Part shown: positions 11,114-24,300 of the stretch, one piece after another
How positions within the stretch are numbered: position 1 is the first letter of the stretch
Layout of the letters: each line of letters starts with the position of its first letter
Assembly: GCA_031213475.1 (NCBI GenBank)
Contig: JARUPZ010000007.1
Coordinates: 3,963,586-4,027,585, forward strand
Direction of reading: 5' to 3'
Length of the DNA: 64,000 nt
From: Nereocystis luetkeana
Taxonomy: Eukaryota; Sar; Phaeophyceae; Laminariales; Laminariaceae
Notes under the pieces: generated by a model
Told to the model about the DNA's origin: nothing
Database searches by the model: none
Seen by the model: only the letters and a program-made list of their open reading frames with translations
Program-made: the position numbers and the translations under genes

Positions 11114-14100
11114 GTGAGTGTTGTTGTTGTTGTTGTTCTCACATTAACTCTCTGACGAAGGAGTCCGTGGTCACACAAAAGGTGCTGGAGCCCAAGGAAG
11201 ATCCGAAAAACGAAAAAAAACGAAAATTCGGCTGCCTCAAAATACACGAGACGAAGAAAGCGCACACGAGCTAAAACTAATGTGCAAACTGAACTAACAT
11301 GGCCACGGGTATATCCTCTCAACTATAACATAGAGTACCCCCGTTCCCACCACTAACCAACTCGTGGCTGCTGACTACAGCGGATGCTGTCTGAAGTGCT
11401 GCCTGCACCGCACGAAACGCACGGTAGTCGTGAAAACGAAAGAAGAACACACCTGCCTGCTATCTGGAGTGCTGTCAGAGTGAAGACTCGCGGATATGCA
11501 GTGAAAAAAGGAGCAATCGAACCTTACTACCACACGAATATCAACGATCGCTATCTCTTCCTGGATTGTCTAACACAAAAAGGTGCAGCACAGTTATGAT
11601 ACCACGTCCCTGATAATTGCGTAGGTTATTCCCCATGAAGGGTATACAACTCGTTAAACTACGAAGACCAGCAGTGACGACGTTAATAACAAGTACCGGT
11701 AGATACTATTCTGCCTCGTGAAAAACAATACCAGGAAAAAAACAAACTATGACCGCTTCTCTCGTGATGATGGTGTGCGCGCAGATCATGGGTCTCCGTG
11801 CACCGTCTTCCTGCCGCTCTTCATGGCCGCCTCGTCGCCTTGGCCCAATACACCCGCCCCTTTGCGCGTGCACTCGTTGCCATTCCCTTCCAGTCGATTT
11901 CCTTTCTCCGTCATCCTGAAAAACAAAATGCTCCTCGCACTTGCGGTTCTGATCTGAAAAATATAAATTCTCGCGCAGGGGGAGGTCAATCCGTCTCTTC
12001 CCCGCACGTCGACGCTCAGTCTCCCTCCTCCCTCGTCGTCGAATCCAGCCTCCTACCGGCGCAATAGACTGTGCCGTAGTGTGGCCTGTGGTGGCGCCTG
12101 CCTCCGCGTACGGACACCCCGATTGAGCATTGCTGCTCTGCCGCAGCTGCCTAAAAAAGACGCGCGAATCGTAGGTCTCCGTGCCTGACGCACCACGTAC
12201 GACCCAACTCTACTGCCGCTTGAGCCTCGCGGCCACAGGCAGCAGCAAGAAGGTATCACTCCTTGAGGGTGAGTCCGGCCTTACACCCGCCAGAAAGACC
12301 TACCCCACTCGTTATAAGCCTGATAGGGCATGCCTCGCAGCATTCCTTGCCGAGGCAGCGAGGGGAACGGAGTGTACGAGGTACCAGGTACACGAGTATG
12401 ACGCCCGTACTGGTAATGGCTGTGGGTGACGCTGTCCGACGCTTGCTGCACGGGCTTGCGGGGGGACGTGCGTTGGGGGGGGGGGGGGGCGCTAGAGAAC
12501 CGCGAAGCTTATTATGCCTCACCAATTCCAAGTTAGTTTGCCCCCCGACACGTTGATTGGTGCAACTCCGAAACCCCTTTGGAAAGCGCACCCTCTATTT
12601 TAATGGTAAATACAATTAATAGATAAATATGAGTGGGATAACTTGTGCTGCACTGAAAGGGTTAGTTGACCTTAACCTCCTAGGAATAGGACTGCAGTCC
12701 CGTTCTGGGGGCAAACCACTCAAGTTCCAAGTAGTTTGTCCCCAAAACGGGACTGCGGTCCTAAAGGGGTTAACCTTCAACCAACCTGTAGGGCAGCACC
12801 CACGTTGTGGGGACGAATGACAGCACTACCTGGAATTTTGATAGGAATCAGCCTCGCAGCGGTGAAAGTGATTGGCAAGTGTGACCGCCATTTATATTAT
12901 TACGTACCTGGTATACACAACACAGCAACACAGCAGTACGAAGATTGCGGGTATTGTAAGCTGTGACCGCTCCGGTAATAGACTCCGCCGTAGCTACTAA
13001 TAACATTAATACTGCTCTGGTATGTATGTACGTTCCGCAATACCACTCTCTCTGTCCCTAAATATAATAATCATTTTCACACTAATATTCAATCAAAACG
13101 GCCCTTGTATTGAGGGACAGAGTGATATGTACAACACTGCGCACCTCGGACAGGTCATGATCTATATATCTGTCTACAGTGCATAGATGCATCTAGTTCC
13201 TCTGACCTGCCGTTGCGAGAGGTTGTGCAGGATCTGTACAGTACATATCCAACCCGGGAAACACGTGCTACTGCTGTAGATCATTCAGATTATAGCGCTC
13301 TCTCACCCGGCAGCATGAGCTAGATCGTACAGATCCAGGGATGTACCTGGCCTACATGAGCTAGATCATCAAGTAGGAATGATCTGTAGATTATCTGCCT
13401 GAGGTGTGTAACATTGGTTGGTTTTAACCCTTTTAGGACCGCAGTTCCGTCTTTGGGGACAAACCAGTCAAAGTATAAGTGGGTTGTCCCCAAAACGGGA
13501 CTGCGGTTTGCCCCAAAAGGGTTACCAGGTACCAGGTATTAATTAAGCATGCGCTTGCTTGTAATGGTGCCAGGCGCCCCTGGGTTTTGTTTTTATGCTG
13601 CGGAGACGTTGCAACGCTAGTCCAATCGATCGAGTAAAAAGTCGTCAAAAACCAGCCGCGCTCGAGAAGGTCGTCCGCTTGATCGTGCCGCCGAAGGCGC
13701 CCCGGCTCCTGGAGAGGCGACGTAACCGTAGCTACGAACAGCTTCTGGCGCCGCAAAGCCCCCCGCGACGAAAATGAATGTACTGCTGTAGTTGGCTATT
13801 TCGTTTTGATCTCGGCTACGTCGGTGAATCGGCTCTGTCGACTGGACGACTACTGCTGTAAAACTCTCGCGACACACGGCGCTTTCTGTGATCAGTCACG
13901 GCCTGGGAGCGACCCTGGACATGACCCCGGTTTTTCCTGCACGCTGGCGAGTGGCGATAGGGCGCACACGGTTCACACCGTGCGCCTGCCCGATGTCACT
14001 GCAACGATGCAACGGTGGCCCCGCCATCTATAGAAGTTATGCTTTCCGTGTTTAGGCCGAGTCGGGTGAATTTCCCAGAAATGCGAAATACTAAGCTGTG

Positions 14101-15720
14101 AACTGGGAATTTCCCCGCGAAATGAGAAAAACGAAAGTCCGAGTGGACAAAGACCCGATTATAGAGTGCCATTTTTTGTTTTGCTATCAATAGCCGTTTC
14201 GTGATTGTCCGTCGACTCCACCAACCGCAGCAAGTTTGAGCGGCAGCTCATCGTAAACACCTGGTACCTGGTACCAGGTAGGGTGTTTGTAGTGATCTCC
14301 CGATCTGGTTGGGTTTTTAGAGTATTACGGGGGACCATAGTTGACAGGACCTATGGTATGCATAAAACCTTTCCATTCATCCATTTTTACTAATAACATT
14401 TGGTCCTATTAACTATGGTCCCCCGTAATAGTTGTTGCCGACGAACCGTGAGGAGATGATTGGTTAAAGCGTCGAAACAGGAGACTCAGAACTCAGAAGT
14501 ATTGCTCCGTTTGCCAACCAACCCACTGAGTTTAACCCAACCCAAGAATACCTTGGAGGTTAAAAAGCGTCATTCTGGTCACTTTTTTCCCACAGCAATT
14601 AGTTTTTTGTGAGCTAGGACTGCTATCTTGTTGTAATACCACTCTGTCCAATGTTATGACCGATTTCACATTTAAATCGAATAAAAACGGACATAAGGAA
14701 CGATTTCCTATTAAAATCAAGTAAAAAAGGTCCATGCATACTTCAGGACAGAGTGGTATGTATTAATAACAGACTACGAGAAACCCAACGTAACCAGATT
14801 CTCCGCAAAACATCCTATTTCTGGTATGACCGTTACCCCAGGGCAGGCGTCGCACTTTGACCACTTCTAGGATGAATCATGGTATAACCCTTTTAGATCG
14901 CAGTCCCGTTTTGGGGGACAAACCAGTCAAATTATAAGTATTTTGTCACCAAAACGGGACTGCGGTCCTAAAAGAGCTGACTCACACCCACATACGTAAT
15001 AATCCGATTTGTTTTTTTTTGTTTTTATTGCGGAGCGAGTGCGTGTTTCTTATTTTGACGACGGCAACAAAAATAGGGTGCCCAAAAAAATGCCTGAAGC
15101 CTCCCTTTTGGCGGACGACTGCGCAGCGGTGCGCAGTAGTTTAAAAAACAGTATGACCGCCTGGCGCGCGGGGGGGGGGTGTCAACAGGGAAATACGTAA
15201 TCAGAACACAATCAACATCATTTCGTGTCTCTTTTTTTGTTGCCTTCCTCCAACGCACACCATGTTATTTCCTGCCATTCCAGCAACGCACTAAAGTTGA
15301 CGACAGTTGTGAATACCCTGCTGCGCGAGCTCCTAGCGACAGATATACACTATCTTTCGCCGTCTCTGCTTGTTCTTCATTCCCCCGTCTGCTTCTTTTC
15401 CGCCTGCGGTTTTATTTCTTCCACGCACACCCTCCCGCTTCCTTCGTTTTTGTTTTCGTTTTTGTCTTCCTTGGTCGGCTGTTTTTGTTTTTTTTTCTCT
15501 TGTTTTTATTTTTGCTTTTCCGTGTCTGCTCCGCCGGCCGTGGTTGTGCTTGAAACAGACGTGCAGAATTTCGACGCGGCGACCACGGAGGCGACCGTGA
15601 AGGAGTTCATGAACATCGGCCTCGGCTTCGACGAGACGCAGTACGGTGAGCACGCACGCACGCACGCGACGCTGCGCTGCTCTGCGCCGAGCGCTTCTCC
15701 CAGTATGAGGCCTGCTGCTG

Positions 15721-15762
<42 letters not shown>

Positions 15763-15849
15763 TTACTACTACTACTACTGCTGCTACTACTACTACTACT
15801 ACTACTACTACTATTAACACTACTACTACTACTACTGCTACTACTACTA

Positions 15850-15927
<78 letters not shown>

Positions 15928-16068
15928 TTACTACTACTGCTGTACATATGTGTGCCGTGTATAGGATGGAAAGCGATGCGGAGCGGAGTGCGCCGTGGGC
16001 ATCGGGGCTATTGCGTGTCCACAGGACTGTTTTGTTTTTTTCGCCACCCGGTGGTATGGGTACAACGA

Positions 16069-16099
<31 letters not shown>

Positions 16100-16587
16100 T
16101 GCAGGATAAGCACAACCACCAACAACAGCGCTCCGTGTGCTTGCACAGCCAGTTTTTGCCCCTTCGAGTCAACCGAGCACAACCCTAAGGAGCCTCGGTC
16201 CATTTGACGAAGCCAATGATCGGCTGCGAACCGAAGTTGTGTTTTGCTCGGGCCGCGCATGTTTGCATCCGCCACGTTTTGGAACAACATAGAGGCCGCG
16301 CATCGAGTTATCTGCACTACTCGCTGATGCTCTTTTTGTTGATTTTTTTTTCTTCTTGCTCTCGCTGACGGTAGTTGTCCCTCTAATAGTGCCTAGTAGT
16401 GCCTGTTGAGCAGTACGGGTTGCCCGCCATAGTGCCTGTGGAATCGCGTGGCACAGATGGGATTAGCCAGCGTGGCTGGTGTGCGGAGGGAATAGTGCCG
16501 GTTGGCGCTGTACATAGTGCCGGTATTTGTTGGCTGGCGCATACACACCGGCATTATAGAGGGACTGGCACTACTGCACTGCAATGC

Positions 16588-16624
<37 letters not shown>

Positions 16625-17696
16625 TCTCTTGCCATCCGACAATGTGCAGCATGATCTTCAACATTGATCACTCATAACTTGCCCGAAAGAAGAAAACCTC
16701 GGAAACAAAAGGAATCCCATGCACCAAGTCTACCTCCCTTCCGTGCCAACTTTCGGCTTGTCTACTCTATTTGTTGTATTTGCTCCACTTTATAATTATT
16801 ATTTCTCTTGCCATGCGACAATGTGCAGCATGATCTTCAACATTGATCACTCATAACTTTCCCGAAAAGAAGAAAACCTCGGGAACAAATCATTGTTTTT
16901 GTTTTTGTTCGCAATTGTTCTCGCTTTTGTCGTTGTCTTAGCTCTTGTTCTTACTTGTTCTTGCCCTGGTTCTTGTTCTTGCTTTTGTTCTTATTCTTGT
17001 TTTTGTTCTTGTTTTTGTTCTCGTTCCTGTTCTCGTTCCTGTTCTTGTCCTCGTTCTTGCAGTTGATCTTGATTTTTATTTCGATATTTATATAAATTGT
17101 TAAATTGTACTTGTTGTTTTTTTTGGTTCGTCCGTCCGCCGTTGTCCGTGGCTGAAAAACGTCGGGGGGGTCGGGGGCGACGGACTGAAAAAACAACAGG
17201 ACTGCTCGCGTCTTTCAGCTTCACGCTCCTTTTCAGCACGTGCAGTCTCGTGGCGGGCCGCGCCGTGGACGTTGTCAGCCGCAAGACGGCCACGGTGGCC
17301 TCCTGCCTCGTCTGGTCCACCATGGCAGCCGGCACCGCGCTTTCGAACGGATTTCCCGCCGTGTTCGGGCTCAGGGTTTTGCAGGGCTCAGCGCAGGCGT
17401 TCACGGTGAGACAGCAGCAGACATTTTTGGTCGAGTCGACATGCTCACGCGCCCCGAGGTGGCGTAGCAGCGGCTTGGCCCGCTGTTGCTACGGGAGCAA
17501 CGAGTTAAATTGACACGCGACATGTGTTGTATGTTGTAGGAAAGTGTGGTGGCCTTTTCCCTTTTGGGACCGCGGTCCCGTTTTGGGGGCGAACTACTCA
17601 CACGTTGCCATCGAAAAAAAAAGTTGAAATTAGCACCGTGACGGAATGCTGCTATTCCGTGTCTGTGATCTGCCCACGAGCGCAGTTGTTATTGTT

Positions 17697-17780
<84 letters not shown>

Positions 17781-20700
17781 ATTGTTGCTGTTGTCGTTGT
17801 TGTTGTTGTCTTCACATCAAATCGTCCTTTTTCCCCAGCTTCATCAGCACACCCAGTGTCCGTCCTGATTCCTTATCCTAGAGAGATACTGATTCTGTGG
17901 TCACAGACTGTGAGACAGAGGAAGACCAAAAGAAAAAAAAGAAAAAAAAATCAAGTGTCCAGCAAGTGAGATGCCAGCGTACCGGGTACGACAACACAAC
18001 AGCACAAGCAAGACCAGAAAAATAAGAACAAAAAGACAAATAAAACCAAAACCAGAAATCTGAAATGAAACTGAATACAACTACATACGATACCTGGTGT
18101 GTAGCTTGAGTCCGCTTTGTTCTCCTTCGTACGAAGTATGTACATATTATATCGGAGGGCGCTGTGTTCCAGACTTGCGACTTACGTGGCAGCGAAGGGA
18201 TATGGTATCCGTGCACGTGTTTTTTTCCGAATCCTTCAGTGCGGGCGAGTTCCATGTTTTTTTCGGAAATGCGCGTGCGTGTGCGTGCCATGTTTTTTTC
18301 GGAGATGCGCTCCGCCCAAGCCGCCGCCGCCACCGCCACTGCCATCGCCTTCCATTCAACCGTGGCCATGTCCGTAGAGAATGGGTTGTTGACCGTTCGG
18401 CTTGTTTCAAGGCTGCGTTAACTGTTACTGTTACGGGGGGGCATAGTAAATAGAACCTACGGTAGAGACAATAACCTGTATACTTTCCTATTTTTACTCA
18501 CAATACTTGGTCCTAGTTACTATGGTCCTCCGTATTAGCGATTGGTGGTATTAGTATTACAGGAGGCCATAGTAAATAGGACCAAACATTGTTAGTAGAA
18601 ATAGGTAAGTACAAGGCGCTTCGCTCCGCGGGCGGCCTACGCCGCCCGCTACGCTCGCTCAGGAAGGAAAAAAGTACATCAAATTATGCGAAGCGAACAG
18701 AGGCCCACGATTGAGTTTAGTTTTTCCAAGGATCGTAATTGCAAACCGGCGACTTGATGATGCCAAGAGTCCCGCCGTGCTTCAGGAAAAAACAGCTCCG
18801 ACGTCAGCTTGGATGCCACATATACGCTTCGCATCGCGGATGTCGTACGTACGTACATACCCCAGGTAGGGTACTACTGTCTGTACTTATTTTCTTCTTT
18901 CGATATGCTCTATGTCTGTACTGTATGTACGAAGAAAGCGAAAGCACAGCACGGCACAGCAGCAAAAAAAATGAAAATGAAACCGAAAACTCGGAAAGGA
19001 AAAAAAGTCCCCGTCCCCTCTCGTGTAATATTTTTCTGCCTGATTGGAACACCTTACACCCGGTCGAAAAGAAGAAAAGAAATATCGCACAGAAGAGCTT
19101 CTCTCTCAGCCTCGTACGCCGCCCGCCCTTCTCGCGACCACCTCGCTACAGATTCGGTCCGGGTAAAGCTTTTATCACTCTCTGCCACAATCAGCCCCGT
19201 CGCCCGCCTCGCGTGAAGCCCGGTGCTCTCCGTGGCCGTCGTTCGCCAGCTCGATAACGTTGGTGTTCAAACTGCACACATCCCTCTTTCAACTTCAGCG
19301 TGGTCGCAAAAATAAGCCCCGCTTGAATATTATCTTGCCGTCCCGAACGACCTTTATAACTCGTACATACTCTATCAACAATCATAAACCGAGGCCAGAC
19401 AAAACCCGTTCATGCATCCCTCGTGTCTCGAGGCACACGCGACGCCTAGGCACGAAAGCGGCGACCGCGCTCCTTGCAACCCCCCCTCTACCCGCCAGGA
19501 CCCGCTGGCACCCGCGACGGTGCCGGGTCCTCCCGCGATGCCGTGCTCGGAGAACACGCACGCACACGAAACGAAAGAAGAAAAAAGGAAGAAAGGACCG
19601 AGAAAACAAAGAACTGCTGGAAAGGTCCGGCAAGTAATGGAAGGAGGCGGTTTTGAAGTGGGACCTGTTGAGAGGCCAGGGATGCACCAACCGAGCACGC
19701 TCAGGGGTTGTGATCTAAGCATGTAGTTCTATATAGGTTTTTGTGTGTACCATAGGTCCTGTTAACTATGGCCCCCCGTAATATTACGGGGGGCCATAGT
19801 AAATAGGACCAAATATTGTTAGTAGAAATAGGTAAGTACATAGGTTTTTTGTGTGTACCATAGGTCCTATTTACTATGGCCCCCCGTAATAGTGAGGCAC
19901 GACCTCAATACCTGCAGTAGTCGAGTCTGCGATGTTGTTGTTGTTGTTGTTCTCACATTAACTCTCTGACGAAGGAGTCCGTGGTCACACAAAGGTGCTG
20001 GAGCCCTAGGAAGATCCGAAAAACAAAAAAAACGAAAATTCGGCTGCCTCAAAATATACGAGACGAAGAAAGCGCACACAAGATAAAACCAATGTGCAAA
20101 ACTGAACTAACATGGCCGCGGGTATATCCTCTCAACTATAACATAGAGTACCCCCGTTCCCACCACTAACCAACTCGTGGCTGCTGACTACAGCGGATGC
20201 TGTCTGAAGTGCTGCCTGCACCGTACGAAACGCACGGTAGTCGTGAAAACGAAAGAGGAACACACCTGCCTGCTATCTGGAGTGCTGTCAGAGTGAAGAC
20301 TCGCGGATATGCAGTGAAAAAAGGAGCAATCGCACCTTACTACCACACGAATATCAACGATCGCCATCTCTTCCTGGATTGTCTGACACAAAAAGGTGCA
20401 GCACAGTTATGATACCACGTCCCTGATAATTGCGTAGGTTATTCCCCATGAAGGGTATACAACTCGTTAAACTACGAAGACCAGTGACGAGTACCGGTAG
20501 ATACTATTCTGCCTCGTGAAAAACAATACCAGGAAAAAACAAACTATGACTGCTTCTCTCGTGATGATAGTGTGCGCGCAAATCATGGGTCTCCATGCAC
20601 CGTCTTCCTGCCGCTCTTCATGGATGGCCGCATCATCGCCTTGGCCCAATCCACCCGCTCCTTTGCGCGTGCACTCGTTGCCATTCCCTTCCAGTCGTTT

Positions 20701-21318
20701 CCCTTTCTCCGTCATCCTGAAAAACAAAATGCTCCTCGCACTTGCGGTTCTGGTCTGGGAAATAAAAATTCTCGCGCAGGGGGAGGTCAATCCGTCTCTT
20801 CCCCGCACGTCGACGCTCAGTCTCCCTCCTCCCTCGTCGTCGAATCCAGCCTCCTACCGGCGCAATAGACTGTGCCGTAGTGTGGCCTGTGGTGGCGCCT
20901 GCCTCCGCGCACGGACCCCCCGATTGAGCATTGCTGCTCTGCCGCAGCTGCCTAAAAAGACGCGCGAATCGTAGGTCTCCGTGCCTGACGCACCACGTAC
21001 GACCCAACTCTACTGCCGCCTGAGCCTCGCGGCCACAGGCAGCAGCAAGAAGGTATCACTCCTTGAGGGTGAGTCCGGCCTTACACCCGCCAGAAAGACC
21101 TACCCCACTCGCTATTAGCCTGGTAGGGCATGCCTCGCAGCATTCCTTGCCGAGGCAGCGAGGGGAACGGATATCAATGTATCATGCTGTGGGTGCCTAC
21201 GGGATTATGCTGAACCAAAACGAACGAACGTAGGTATTACGTATTCTACCTGTCTGTGGTGTGCACCATGGTATGGCTCGTACTTCTCCGTGGATAAACT
21301 ATTAATATATACCGTCAT

Positions 21319-21359
<41 letters not shown>

Positions 21360-24300
21360 TGGTGGCGGCGGCAGCAACGACAACAGCAACAGCACAGCAT
21401 CAGCAGCAGCAGCAGCAGCAGGAGAACACACCAGGCAAGGGCCAGCGTCGACGTACGCCCGGCTCGTCGGTCTGTGACCCTTGAGCTCTCCGTGCACTAG
21501 CTCGATTGTTGTGTGTTTCCTGATTCCCGAACGCGGGTTTCGGTTTCGATTTTGCTTCCAACACGAAAATTCTGCGCCTGACATCACCAACACGAGCTAC
21601 CACTGCTACCACTGCCGTGTGCTGGTAGCAGGGGTGCCACCACTACATGTACTAATGCTGTACCAGTACGATATCCACGGCAGAGCTTCTCCGTCCCCTC
21701 ATCAGCAGGAGGTTGGGTCTGACAATAGCACCTGCCGCATGTCTTGGGGGACACGGCCCAAACGTTGCTGTGGACGGACACATTCTGCCTGTAGAGTTGT
21801 GGGCATAACTCGGCAGAACTCTTGATTGTGAATCAAAAAAAAAAAAAACAAGAAAACATTGATGGTATTTTTTTTCACGTGCCGATTCTGTTTTTAAAAC
21901 ATGGTCCAGCCTCTATTATAGTAACACACGTTGCCGCGCCTCGCTCGATCAACTCTGAACGAGTCACAACCACACCAACAGCACGAGAAGGGTTTGTTCG
22001 TTTTGTGTGCGTGCACAGAGCCCGCCGGGGCTGGGATTGGTGCTGTGTGCATTGAGCGCGGGGAAAACACAGCGTTGAATCACACACGCAAACACACAAA
22101 AACACGTTCACAGAGAAACTAGCAACAAGGCACCTTACGCTCGTATGATCCATCACCAAGAGTTTTTTTTTCCCTTGCAGGTCGAGAAAAAAAGACTCGC
22201 GCTTCGCGCTCGCGCGCCTCATTACTAGGGTATATACTCTGGGGTACCCGGGTATCAAACCCAGTTGTTGCGGTCATAGTCTGGTAGGCGCCCGGGTACC
22301 CCGCGGTGCACTTGGGTTGGTACCCGGGTACCCCGTAGCCATGCTCGAAGTTTTATCAAGGGGGTGTCTGCAGTAGTAGGGTACACACTCGGGTATCAAA
22401 CCTAGTTGTTGTGGTCATAGTAGGATAGGCACCCGGGTACCCCCCGGTACACTTGAGTTGGTACCCGGGTACCTCCCGAGTACACTGGGGTAGGTATCCG
22501 GGTACCCCCCGGGTATACCGGGGTAGGTACCCGGGTACCTCCCGAGTACACTGGAGTAGGTATCCGGGTATCCCCCGAGTATACCGGAGTAGGTACCCGG
22601 GTACCCCCCGAGTGCACATGGCTAGGCACCCGAGTACCCCCCCGAGTACACTGGGGTTGCTACCCGGGAACCCCCCGAGTACACACGGGTAGGCACCTGG
22701 GTACCCCCCGAGTACACACGAATAGGTACCGGGGTACTCTCCGCGTACGTACCCTACAGACCACCACCCCTGAGCACTTTTGTTGCTTTTGCTCGCTCGT
22801 CAGCGTTTGTTGCCGATCGCTTTCGCCCGTGATCCGCCCCCCTCCGCACCCCGCCCTCCCCCCCCGGGCGTCCTGAGCTGAGCAGACACCGGCGGCGTAC
22901 ACGATGATAAGCGACCTCTTCCCGGCGTCCTCTCGTGGGACCGCCAACTCCATTTACTCGTCTGGGGTGTACCTGGGGGGAGCGTTGGCGAGCTTGTCTC
23001 TGCTCCTCAACGGTAAGCCGACCCCGCTTGTGTGTTCCTTCCGCCGGATTTGCTCGTACCCTATTGGTGTGTGTCTTGTTGGGTTTGATTATCTATTTGC
23101 GGGTTGGGCTGTGCCCCGAGTGGGATGGGGAGGGGGGTGGGAGGGGGGGGGCGCACTCATTTTGTTGCTTGCCTTAGTCATTGGACCATTGACCACGCAT
23201 CCCTTTCGAGACGGAGCAATGGGGGGGGGGGGGGGGGGACTGCTCTCATGAATAGCGTTGATATGCGTGGGCGACTCATGCGCTGGTTTGTTTGTTTTTT
23301 TTCCGATGTCTGCTTAATGTTGTAGCCTCCCACATTTCATACGATGTACTACGTATAATATATGTACTTTTGTTGAGTACCCAGAGGATGTATACCTACA
23401 TACTCGTTCAGCATCCATAGGGATGTGCTGTTACACGTGATCGTTCGGAGGCGTAGTCGCCTCTTGATAGTGAGTACCGAGGTTTTGTGCTTAGCGCCTA
23501 AAGCCGACCCTACAACCCGAACCCGAACCCGAACCCGAACCCCATGCCAGTGATCGGTGCTAGGATGCTGTGCTCGGTAAGACTCTAGGTTGGTCCGACC
23601 GGCTTCGATTGCTGTGCTTGGAAAGATTCCTTTTGGTTGATTCGGCTCGCTCGGGATGCTGTGGCCTGGAAGTGACTCGAGGTTGACTTGAGAACCGCGT
23701 ACAATTTGCCCCATGGGTAGCAAACCAGACCGCGCAAATACCTACCCTCGTACGAGGTACCTGGTATACCTTTTGGAAGATTCGCTATGAGCAGGCGACC
23801 ACTGCCTGATCGTTGAGTATCTGGCATCTCTCTAGTTCGAATGGCTGCGAAGGAATGCATGTTGTGCCGCGTGAAAATAGCATCAGTGTTGTAGGTAAAT
23901 GGCGTTGGAGCCGTTTTCGACTGTGCCCCCCACCCCCACCCCCCGCCTTTGGTTTTTGGCGGTCACCACGGCTGGTGGCCGAGTAGATCATTTTTGTGCG
24001 GGGAGAACCTTCCCTCCGCACAAAGGGGATGATCGTATCGCGTAGTATGTATATGGTAAAGCACCCACGAGGCAGGTCCATAGTACACCCATCGCTGTCT
24101 CTGGAACTGACCGCACCAGGAATTAAACAAATTCACTGACGCTGTCACCCATACGCAAGAAAATCCGCGTCGAACGCGGTTTTTAGTAGGATGCAGCTCA
24201 CCCTTCATGCGGCTCGCCCAACACCTCACGGCGCTTCGCGCTTGGTGCGAGCCATGTCTGCTTGATCGGTGAAAATCCGACGTGCTCCGTCCCGGCATTG

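Noticed and set aside
15333-15947. 204-codon minus-strand poly-Ser frame
   Set aside because: Translation of the CTA/CTG microsatellite.
7291-21171. R1 copies as a protein-coding transposon
   Set aside because: Only a 71-codon shared frame without family similarity; no terminal inverted repeats or clear target duplication, so left unclassified.
23518-23542. Telomere-like (CCCGAA)n
   Set aside because: Only about four units, internal, and not a known telomere repeat of stramenopiles.
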